In this document: piece after piece, positions 23,195 to 35,100 of the stretch
Numbering within the stretch: position 1 is the stretch's first letter
Layout of the letters: each line of letters begins with the position of its first letter
From: Hirundichthys speculiger
Lineage: Eukaryota > Chordata > Actinopteri > Beloniformes > Exocoetidae
Reading direction: 5' to 3'
Length of the DNA: 64,000 nt
Assembly (NCBI GenBank): GCA_018398805.1
Contig: JAGFBZ010001926.1
Coordinates: forward strand, 496,001 to 560,000
Made by a program: the position numbers and the translations under genes
The notes under the pieces: generated by a model
What the model was told of the DNA's origin: nothing
Database searches by the model: none
The model's input: only the letters and a program-made list of their open reading frames with translations

Positions 23195-26100
23195 GTAAGT
23201 AAGAGGAATCGGTTTTTGTCTTCTTTCCAATTTGCAATTTGTGTAGCAGTGAAGATATTCATTCAAGCTGACAACGCTATCAGCAGGAGAACATTGTTGT
23301 GTGGCTATTCCAGGTGGTTCTGTCACTGATGCAGAATGTTAAACAGGTGAAAAATCTGAGAATGTAGAGCATAAAGGATAGCCATCTAAATTATACTTCA
23401 CTTTTGTTGGGAATTGTATTTGCCTTTAGCCACTAGAGTCAGAAATATTAAAACTAAATAGCTGAAACAGAAGTGTAATTCTAATCCCCCAGGAACCCAA
23501 CTGAGCCCAAAAAGTGTACCCTTCTCACAGCTAAAGCTCTGATGTTGATAATATTTGCATTATCATATTGTCTGTGCACGTGATTTATTGAGCACTGCTA
23601 AGAGGTCAGTCAAGTGACTATTGCTCTTTCTAAACCTCTAAAATCTATTCATTATATCCCACCATTTATCCCTGCTTTTTATGCTTGAAATGGAGGCCTG
23701 CACAACAGCTTTCTCTCCGGTGTCATATTGTTTCTTTGTACTTCTTTTTGTTCTTGTACTTCTTGTGCTTCTTATATTGTCAATCTGGGACTGCTTTGAT
23801 ACAGAAAGTATCCTTAATTCATTTATACTTTTTTGAACATATTTTCACTATTAATTAAATTAGTTAAGTCAAATTGTGTCTGACACCTTCTTTGACAGGA
23901 AGTTAAAAAAAATATATATATTTTTTTTTATCCCTTATCTGATGTGTTTGATGTGCTATCTCCTTGTTGTGTTCTCTCAGGTCCATCCAGAGCTGACTGG
24001 GCTGGGACAGAGTTTGCCCTGTCATTTCTGCAAAATATTGGTTACAGGTCTTCCGGGTCTCGCTTTCAGCTATACATTACGGCTGTTAAAGCCAATACTG
24101 AAGTGACAGTGGAAGTGCCTCCCTTACATTTCAAACAACAAAAGAATCTGAAAGCTGGAGAAGAGGTCACCATCAATCTCCCTCCTGGTGTTGAGCTATT
24201 CGGCAGCAGCAGGTCCTGCAACACAGTCCGCATCAAAGCTTCAGCAGATGTGTCTGTAAGCTCCTTAAACTACAAGCCATACTCAGCTGATACCGCTGTG
24301 ATATATCCGATCACTGAATGGGGTACAGAATATTTCATCTTCACCCCTTCTAGCAGAGGCCGAAATAAAGAATTTTCTGTGACAAATGGAAAAGACAGCA
24401 ACACTGTGGAGATTTTCCCACAAGGGATTCTCAGATATGAGAATCGGGTCTATTCAAGCCACAGCAAAATGACAATCTATCTCAAGCCGTATGAGACTGT
24501 CCAGCTCCAGAGTAACTCTGACCTGTCTGGCAGTAGAGTTACCTCCAAGCACCCTGTTGCTGTTTTCACAGGGCACAGCTGTGCCGAGCGTTTCTCAAGA
24601 TGTGATCATGTCTATGAGCAGCTTCTACCAACGAGCAGCTGGGGAAATACCTTCATGGTGCCACCTCTGAGCTTCCAGACCAAATATGATACTGTCTATA
24701 TCCAAGCCTTCCAACCCACCAAAGTCGCTGTCCACCATGGCAAACGAAAATATGATTTTTCCCTCTCCAGGGGGCAGCTGAAGGAGATCAACTACCACAA
24801 ACCCTGACACACTGTTTATTCAGTCTGACCATGGTATTCAAGTCCTCTTATTCTTCAATGGTGTCACCAAACGCTGGTGGAAATTCAATGATCCCTTTTT
24901 GATGACCATTGTGCCCTCAAACCGCTTCTGCTCCTCCTACTCACTACAGGGGCTTTCGAATTTTGAAAACAAAGCCCTGATTGTGGCACAAGCCAGCAAG
25001 ATAAATCTGTTGCGATTTGACAGAAGAAACCTACAAAATGTTCAATGGAAAAATATTGCAGGGACCGATTTCTCATGGACAGAGATGTCCTATAAGCAAA
25101 TCGCAGGTAATGCTCACATCTTGTCAAGTTCTGGTTCCAGCTTTGGTCTTTATAGTATTGGAGTCAGTCAAAGGCTTGGCTATGGAAACCCCGGACAGTG
25201 TACAGAGAAAGGTAAAAAGATCACACTAAAATTCCTCCAAACAAACATGATTCACAAAATAATCGTTGTGGGCATAAAGTATTTATTGCTTTCCAGGAAG
25301 TGGATCTTGCAGCAGCATCACATGCGGTCCCGGTGAGGTGTGTGAAATGAGTGGTGGGTCTCCCTCCTGTAAGCCAAAGCAAGGTACCTGCTGGGCCATG
25401 GGAGATCCTCATTACCGCACATTTGACGGCCGACGCTACGACTTTATGGGTACCTGCACTTACGTCATTGCTAAAAACTGTGGAGAGGACAATCGTCTCA
25501 CAGCCTTTGAGGTCCTCGCCCAGAATGAGAACAGAGGAAGCAACAGAGTGTCATACGTTGGCCAAGTCATAGTGAAGGTGTACGGTGTCACCGTCATAGC
25601 ACTCCGGTCTGAGACAGGTCGTGTGAGGGTAAGGTTTCCCATTTGTCTTGGTGAAAGATGGCTATGCTTTTAAAATGCTCAGCGGTAAAGTGGTGTGACA
25701 CATCAAGAACCTAAAATCTCCTGTGTTCTTTTGTACAGATTGATAACAATGTGTGGAGTTTGCCAGTTGTATTGAATAACGGCAAACTAAACATGTTTCA
25801 GAGTGGCCGCTCTGTTGTCATAGAGACTGAATTTTGGTCTGAAAGTCCGTTATGACTGGAATCACAAGCTTGTGATCGCTCTTTCTAGCGGTTACGCTGG
25901 TAAGACTTGTGGACTCTGTGGTAACTTCAATGGGAATCCCGGTGATGACTTCGCAACACCCGCTGGCACCCAGGCAGGTGGGGTTGTGGCCTTTGGGGGC
26001 AGCTGGAAAGTGCCAGGGTTGGTGAAGGATCCCCAGTGCACAGATGACTGTGTGGGTGGTTGTAAGGGCTGTGAAGAAAAGGAGATGAAAAAGTGGGAGA

Positions 26101-29100
26101 CTGACTCATTTTGTGGGCTCATCACACGTAAAGGAAATTGGCCCATTTAGCAAATGTCATGCCATCATTGACCCACAACCATACCTGGAGAACTGCAAAT
26201 ATGATTTATGCATGGTGGGTGGTCTTCGACAGTTACTTTGCAAGGCCCTGGAGGCTTACACTGAAGCCTGCCAGGAAGCTGGGGTCCAGGTACTGGACTG
26301 GAGGAAGATGGCAAAATGCTGTATGTAATGCAGACAAAACTGAAAACTGAATTCACTTATGCCTTTGTCGTAGTTGTTTATCACAGTCTATTCTCCTTTT
26401 TCTCATTGAAGCTCCCACATGCCCAGCCAACAGCCACTACGAGCTCTGTGGCAGTGCTTGCCCTGCCACTTGTTCTGATCCTAATGCACCCGCCAAATGT
26501 AAACACCCCTGTGTGGAGACCTGCACCTGCAATGCAGGCTTTGTATTAAGTGGAGACAAGTGTGTGCCTGTTGCTAAATGTGGTTGTACCTATCAGGGTC
26601 GATATATTCCTGTCGGACAGACATTCTGGGCCGACCAGAGCTGCAAGAAATGGTGTCAATGTATGGCGGGAAGCAGGCATGTGCAGTGCCAAAATAAAGG
26701 CTGTGGGTCAGGGCAGGAATGCCGAGTGGTTGATGGTGTAAGAAAATGCCAAGCGGTGTCCTACAGCACCTGCCAGGCCACTGGTGATCCTCATTACGTG
26801 ACATTTGACAAGAAGAAGTTTGATTTCCAGGGCACATGTGTGTACCAACTTGCGGCACTCTGCTCCAAAGACCCAGAGTTGGTGCCTTTTGAAATCCTGG
26901 TGCAGAATGATCACCGTGGCAGCAAAGTGGTTTCCTACACTAAATTAGTACAGATCAAAGTGTATGACCACACTATCATCATTACAAAGACACATAGAGG
27001 CCGGATTTTGGTAAGAGACTAATATTGTTTTGCATGTGAAGTAAATTTAAAGTAAATTTCACTTTTATAAATCTTCATATTTTTACTGCATTGATACATG
27101 TTTTTATCATACCATAACAATAAGTTCTGTTATCTAGGTGAATAATCAGCTGGTCCACTTGCCTATCACCCTGGATGAAGAGAAGGTATCTGTGTATAGG
27201 GGTGGCTGGTTTGCTGTTGTCACTACAGATTTTGGCCTAAAAGTCGCCTTCAACTGGGGAAGTTATGTGTTTGTGACACTTCCAAGTCACTACATGGGAG
27301 CTGTCTGCGGGCTCTGTGGTAACTACAACGGCAAACCCCAAGATGATCTGATCCCAAAGAACGGCATCACACCTGTCTCACCTGCTGATCATGGACACAG
27401 TTGGCTCGTATCCAAAATCCCAGGCTGTGTCGAAGGCTGTAAAGGGGTGTGCCCCATGTGCGACATCTACCAGAAAGTTCAGTATGAAAAGGAGGAGTTC
27501 TGTGGTATAATAAGAGACCCCAAAGGGCCGTTCCGTGACTGCCATGCCAAGGAGGATCCAGCTGTCTACTTTGAAGACTGTGTTTATGATCTCTGCCTTT
27601 ATAATGGCAGAAAGGATGTGCTGTGTGAGGCTATTACATCGTACACATCTGCCTGTCAAGAAAAGGGGGCTAAAGTGTACAGTTGGAGGACCAGTCAGTT
27701 TTGTGGTGAGAGATGCGTTCAATTTAATAACAATTTTTACAAAAGAATCATTGACTAAAAGGAAAATGCACAATAAAGAGTGTATTTCTGCTTCTTGTGC
27801 ATACCCCACTGACTGTCTTTTCTGTCCCCTGTCTCTCTCTCTTTCTTTTTTTTTGAATACTCGTGTCCAGCGGTGAAATGTCCAATCAACAGCCACTATG
27901 AAATATGTGCAACTGCCTGTCCTGCAACTTGCCGAAGTCTGGCTCCCCCTAAAGGTTGCCAGGCTCATTGTGAGGAGGGTTGTACCTGTAATGATGGGTA
28001 CATCCTCAGTGGGGAGCGCTGCGTTCCCTTCTCACAGTGTGGCTGCATTTACAATGACCTCTACTATGCAATTGGTGAGGTGTTTTATCCCGGTGGGAAC
28101 TGTCAGGAGGAGTGCAAGTGCAAAAACGATGGAGAGGTGATGCATACTGAAAGGAGACATTAAAAGTTTTTTAAACATAAATGTCATCCACACATCAGTA
28201 TCATAATTAAATTGCTGAATTTTAAAACACCACTCCTTTTTCTTGCTTTTTCTCAGGTTGAATGCAAGAAGTTTTCATGTGGCCCTAATGAGAAGTGTAA
28301 AATAGAAAATGGCATCCACAAATGTCAACCTGTTGGGAAGGGTGTCTGTCGGGCCTCTGGTGACCCCCATTATTTATCTTTTGATGGGCAAAAATTTGAT
28401 TTCCAAGGCACTTGCACCTACACACTTTCCAAGAGCTGTGGCCTGGAAGGTACACACCTGCAGGCCTTTTCAGTCCATGTAGAGAATGTGCAATGGGACC
28501 GGATGAGGGGAAGGAAAAAGGTGTCAGTCACCAGGCTGGTTGCTGTGGAAGCCCATGGCTTCACTTTCATCTTGAGAAACAAGATGATTGGAGTCCTGGT
28601 GAGTGACAATATTTGTTCTGCATTCAAACCACATCTATATCAGCACTTATAGTATTGCCGTTAAATAACACACCTGCCCGTATTTTAGGTAAATGGAGTG
28701 TTTAACCATCTTCCAGTGAATATTAATGATGGAGCGGTGCAGGTCTATCAAGAGGGCAGAAATTATGTTATTGCAACAAATTTTGGACTGCTTGTCACCT
28801 ACGACCTGGTATATCATGTGACAGTCACGGTATCCGGTAATTACCGTGACAAAGTGTGTGGCCTTTGCGGAAATTTCAACGGGAACAGAAGAGACGACTT
28901 CAAGATGTCCAACAATATAATCACTAATAACGTCAACAGCTTTGGAAAATCATGGAAGGTCGCCATTCCTAGAGTGGTGTGTGAAGATGGCTGTAGAGGG
29001 AACGACTGTCCTGACTGTAAACCAGCTCAGAAGGCTTTGTTTTCAAATCCCATTTACTGTGGTATTCTTAGAGCAGCCAGTGGTCCATTTGCGAAGTGCC

Positions 29101-32100
29101 ATAGCAAACTGAGCCCACAGCCATACTTTGATGACTGTGTGTTTGATCTGTGTGCCTCCAACGGTGATGGAGATGTGCTTTGTGAGAGCGTAGCAGCCTA
29201 CGCCTACAACTGTCACATGGCAGGAGTGGACGTCAATAGTTGGAGGACTCCTTCCTTCTGCCGTAAGTGACAAAGATATTCGTTTGTTTGTTTGTCTCCA
29301 ATCATATTAATAGTCGTTATGCATGAGCACTAATTCCTTTGTAATATTGTTATCTTTTTCTTGTAATTCTTTACTATAGCAATGAAGTGCCCTGCCAACA
29401 GTCACTATGAAGTGTGTGCAGAAACTTGCACGAACTCCTGCCCTGGCCTCACGGACATAATTCAGTGTCCCGAAACCTGTACAGAAGGCTGTGACTGTGA
29501 CGCTGGCTTCCTATTCAATGGAGAGATGTGTGTCAAAGACAGTGAATGTGGCTGCTATGACAACGGAAAGACTTACAAGGTACAAATCAGCACCTATGTC
29601 TGTACAAAAGGTGATCTACAAAGAATGACTTTATAGTTGCAAAGTCAGCGTCAGAAAATAGAGTTTCCTTCACAGCTTCCACAGTGGTGCAGTATTATTT
29701 TCGATATTTGCACCAAGGATTCTTAGTTTTAATAATCAGATTACCTACATTTGCTAGATAATCCCTATCTAAGTAGAAGTAGTAGAAAGTTTTGCGGTCC
29801 TGGTATTAAATGCAACAATTCAAATATGATGAGATTCATAGTTGCAACTAATGGTCAGTGCTGTAAGGTAAGGTACATATAATAATGAATATTACAGAGG
29901 TAATTGCACTTTAGGGGTACAGTAGGTAAAATATTTAAGATGTAAACATAATAACTGCGTCTAGGGTGCATAAAAATGTAATAATAACTGTGTTGTGTGG
30001 CTTCAGTATGATATTTTGAAGAAAAATATGTTTCCAATCAATGTATTAATGTGTTGCACAGACTTATTGTTAGTTGTATGGCCCAGGTAATAAAACTGTT
30101 TGTACGTGTACCTGTGACTCACATCAAATGTGTTTTATTCTCTTGGTGTTGTTCTCTGGTCACCAGCCCGGTGAGGTCGTGTTTGAGGAGGATTGTACTA
30201 CAAAAGTGCACCTGTAACCCAGCGAAAGGCCTCATCTGTGAAAAATATTCCTGTCCTCCAAATACCAAATGCATGGTCAGAAAAGAAATCAGGGCATGTT
30301 ACAACACAGGCAAGACACAAATACTGTATATTTGTCTTTAATAATTTCAAATAATCAATGTGTGGGTTTCTCTTTAATTTTGCTCTATTTTTCTATTGAA
30401 GATCCCTGCAAAGATACCAATTGTCGGGTGCAGGAGACGTGCCGTGTTGAGAAGGGTGAGGCCGTGTGTGTCCCCAAGTACACAGGCATCTGCTGGGCCT
30501 GGGGAGACCCCCACTATCGCACATTTGATGGTTACAACTTCGACTTCCAGGGAACCTGCAAATACATTATCTCCAAGACCTGTGGGGACCTGGGTGGTCT
30601 GGTTCCATTCTCTATCACTGAGAGGAATGATAACCGTGGAAACACGGCTGTTTCCTATGTCAGGGAGGTAGATGTGCTTGTGTATGGGTACACCATCACT
30701 ATCCAAAAGAACCGAGTTGGTCGAGTTATGGTAAGATTTTAGCCTCTTTTTGTTTTTAAGTAATATTTTTTGTCATATTTTGTTTTGATGGAATATTTCA
30801 ACATGTACTGTAAGCATTGTTCTGATGCATGTTATACAGGTGGATGGAGAGCTGCTCAATCTTCCTGTAAAACTGGACGATGGTATAGTATCTGTGGTTC
30901 AAAGGGGGCGCACTGCAGTGGTGGAGACGAATTTTGGCCTGGTTGTGTCCTATGACTGGAACTGGTATCTTGTCATCAAGCTTCCCAGCAGCTACTACGG
31001 CAACGTCTGTGGTCTGTGTGGCAACTTCAATGGTAATAGAGGTGATGAGCTCCAGAATCCAGCTGGCCAACCTGTCCCCTCAGTGATAGAGTGGGGCAAA
31101 AGCTGGCAAACACCGGATCAGGATAAGGACTATCCCTGCTGGGACACGTGTGAGAAAAACTGTCCTACCTGTGACAATAATGAGCGAAAGATTTACCAGA
31201 CTCAGGCTTTGTGTGGGGCCCTCACAGCCAAGACCAACAGTGTGTTCAGAGCATGTAATGGAAAATTGGACCCCCAAGCCTTCATGACAGCTGCGTGTAT
31301 GACATGTGTTTAAATAAGGGAGACAAAAAGATGCTGTGCCAGGCACTGGCCTCTTATGATGAACAGTGTCGTGAGGCGGGAGTAAGAATCAAGAGCTGGA
31401 GGAAAATGTTTGGGTGCCGTAAGTATCCGGTTTCATCTATGTCACCTTAAAACTGAAATTGAATATTTAAGTTGGGTTTCTTTCTTGTTAATGCCTGTTC
31501 TGATTTTCTTTACATCTAGCGATGAACTGTCAGCGTCATAGCCACTATGAGTACTGTGCAAGTCCTTGCCAGCCATCCTGCCCATTTCCTGCAGAAAAAC
31601 AGATCTGCAAAGGTGCATGTGTGGAGGCCTGTGTGTGTGATAGAGGGTATGTCCTCAGTGCTGGTGTCTGTGTGCCTGCTGCAACATGCGGTTGCTCTTA
31701 TCAGGGCCGCTACTACAAGCCAGGTCAACAGTTTTGGGCCGATGAGGCTTGCGGTCGCTTATGTGTTTGTGACACCACCCTGGGCATAATAGCATGCCGC
31801 AAGGCCTCCTGCTCTCCCAAAGAGAGATGCACCGTAGTAGACGGGGAGCGTGCCTGCCGACCCATCAGTTACGCCACGTGCACAGCCTCGGGCGACCCAC
31901 ACTACCACACTTTTGATGGCCGCAAGTACGACTTCCAAGGGACATGTGAATATCAGCTGGTTGGGCTCTGCTCTCAGCAGCAGGGGCTGGTGCCGTTCAA
32001 TGTGACCGTGCAGAATGACCACCGGGGAAGCAAAGCCGTGTCCTACACAAGGACTGTCAAGTTTTCTATTTATGGTGCCACTCTCACCATCAGCAGAGAA

Positions 32101-35100
32101 TACCCCTACAAGGTCTTGGTAAGTGAAGGATGGATGTGAAAGCATGGATAATGATGCATATGGGTGTAATAGGAGATTAAGCAGTGATCTGCTTTTATGT
32201 GCATTTTTGGAGAGAAGAGAAATAGGACACAGCATGGAGTCACATTATTGAAAATAAAAACAGCACAGATACTCTCAGTCCCGTTCAAATGAGTGGATGA
32301 TAATTCCTTTTGTCACTGTGCTAATTCTGACATTCCTTATACTCTTCTGGATATATATTTAATTGCATATTAAAAATTTGATCCAAGCAGTCTTAATTAA
32401 ACTAAGATTTAACCACACATTAAAATGGATTAGAGAGGTCTATAGAAATATTAAATCTATAATCTCCTAAAAATATTCCTTTCTCACTCCCTTTTTCTCT
32501 GCTCTTCAGCTCAATGGGCAGCTTGCTTCACTGCCTCTGGAATACAATGATGAGTTAGTTGTGTTTCTGAGCGGCCGTATGGCTGTAATAGAAACAGCTG
32601 CTGGTATCACGGTGAGCTTCGACTGGCGGAGCAAGGTGAGCGTTACTCTTCCCAGCAGCTACCAGAGCGCAGTCTGCGGCCTGTGCGGCAACTACAACGG
32701 GAACGCTCAGGATGATTTGACCATGCGGGATGGCAAGACCGCCCCTGATGGAACAAAACTGGGGGAGAGCTGGCAGGTCGCCCTTGTACCGGGTTGTTCA
32801 TCAGCCTGTCAAGGGCTGTGGTGCCAGGGCTGTTCAGACTCTCAGAAGAAAGTTTACCAAGCTACAAAGTACTGTGGTATTATTGTTGACAAGTCAGGGC
32901 CTTTCAGAGAGTGTCATGGTCATGTGGACCCTGCTCCTTACATGGAGGACTGTGTTTATGATGTCTGTCAATATCACGGGCACCAAGGGTCCGTGTGTGA
33001 TGCTGTGGAGGTGTATGTGTCTGCCTGTCAGAGCCAAGGAATCACCATCCGCCCATGGAGAACAGATACATTCTGTCGTAAGTTTGGAAATTGATTTATT
33101 ATTTTGATTCATTTTTGTTTTAACATTGCTCTAAGTATCTGTCTTGCCTTTAATCTGTTTTCATCCCATCTTCCAGCAATGAAGTGTCCCGCTAACAGCC
33201 ATTACACCCTGTGCGGCACGGGTTGCCCAGTCACCTGTGCAAGCTTGACCTCTCTGACCAGTTGCCACAGGCGTTGTGCAGAAGCCTGTGAATGCGACCA
33301 AGGCTACCTGCTGAGCGGGGATACTTGTGTGCCTGTGAGAGACTGTGGATGCTCTTACAATGGTCAATACTACAAGAAAGGAGAAATATTCTACCCTGAA
33401 GAAAAGTGTGTGGAAGAGTGCTCCTGTGGAGAAACTGGGGTCGTCTCTTGCAAGAAGACTACGTGTCATCAAGGAGAAGTCTGCAAGCTTGTAAATGGAG
33501 TGAAAGGCTGCCACCCTGAGGGCCAAGGAAAGTGTGTGGCTTCTGGTGACCCACATTACATTTCCTTTGATGGACGAAGGTTTGATTTCCAGGGTACCTG
33601 TGTCTATGTACTGGCAAAGGTTTGGATGGACGACAAAGGCAGGCTCACACCATTCACTGTCACTCAGGGCAATGAAAAGTATGGAAATGGTAAAGTGGCT
33701 GTAACAGAATCAGTTTCAGTGGCAGTCTATGGTTATGTCATTTACATGCAGCAGCGAGTGCCCTGGAAAGTCCTTGTGAGTTCAATATTCATCTCAAACA
33801 AACAATTCATTGGTTTCATTCATAAAACTTTACTATTTCCTTACGGAGATTTTCACAGTCTGAATCTTTTCCCCATCTTTTTCCAGGTGAATGATGAACT
33901 CTTCAACCTTCCTCTGTCATTGGATGAGGGGCGTCTTACAGTGACCCAAGAAGGTCGCAATATAATACTTCGAACAGCCTTTGGACTGAAAGTTCTCTAT
34001 GACACTGTGTACTATGTTGAGGTGATAGTTCCCTCCACGTACAAGGGTCGCATGGGTGGTCTTTGTGGCAACTACGACACGAGGAGTGGTGATGATTTCA
34101 GGCTTCCTAATGGCAGAGTAACAAACAACATTGACGACTTTGGGAAGGCCTGGGTGGTGGACCAGCCTGAACATGCGTGCGGCGGCTGTGGAGGAAAATG
34201 TCCAGTATGTGAGCAAGCCAAGGCTGCTTTGTATACGAAACCCAACTTCTGTGGCATCATAAGTGCACCTAGTGGGCCTTTCAAAGCCTGCCACAGCAAA
34301 ATCAACCCGGCAGCATATGTGTCGAATTGTGTGTTTGATGTCTGCGCTGTGGACGGCAGCAAAGATGCTCTGTGTGACAGCGTGCAGGCCTATGTGCTGG
34401 CCTGCCAGAATGCAGGAGTTCAAATCCAGCCTTGGAGGAGCAACTCCTTCTGTCGTAAGTTCCACACAAAAACATTTTCACCTTCTGGCCTGTATTGCCC
34501 ATGCTGTCTGTTCTTTATAATTCCAAACTTGATTTTTTTTTTCTGTTCGTAGCTGCTTCCTGCCCTCCACACAGTCACTATGAGGTGTGTGCTGACACCT
34601 GTGTAGAGACCTGTGCCAGCTTTATCCAGCCAGTCACTTGCTCTGGAGGCTGTTTTGAAGGATGCCAATGTGATGCTGGATTTGTCTTTGATGGCAACCG
34701 TTGTGTTCCTCTGGACAAATGTGGATGTGCGCACAATGGCGTATATCTGACGGTAAAACTTAGAATGATTTTATAATGATGAGCATGACCTTTTAAGTTC
34801 AGTCACATCCATAGGCATCAAATGAAATTATTAATATCTTCTTGTCTCAGAATTTAGGCACAAATAGAATGTATTTATTTGTCCAAAACAAAACAACTTT
34901 AACACTACACAATCTTTGTGTTCCAGCTGGGCCAGGCTGTGGTGGACAAAGATTGCCAGGCCACGTGTGTCTGCCAGGCTTCTGGGCTGGTAAAGTGTGA
35001 AAAGCTCTCCTGTGCCAGTAAGGAGGTTTGCAGCGTAAGACACGGGGTCAGAGGCTGTCACATCAAACAGGCCCACTGCACCGTCAGCCATGATGGCGAG

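Noticed and set aside
27378..27968. Minus-strand open frame of 196 codons
   Set aside because: It lies opposite confirmed plus-strand FCGBP-like exons and an intron, and has no domain; it is an antisense shadow.
33161..34465. Minus-strand open frames opposite modules D6
   Set aside because: Antisense to well-supported exons with conserved cysteines, so they are shadows.
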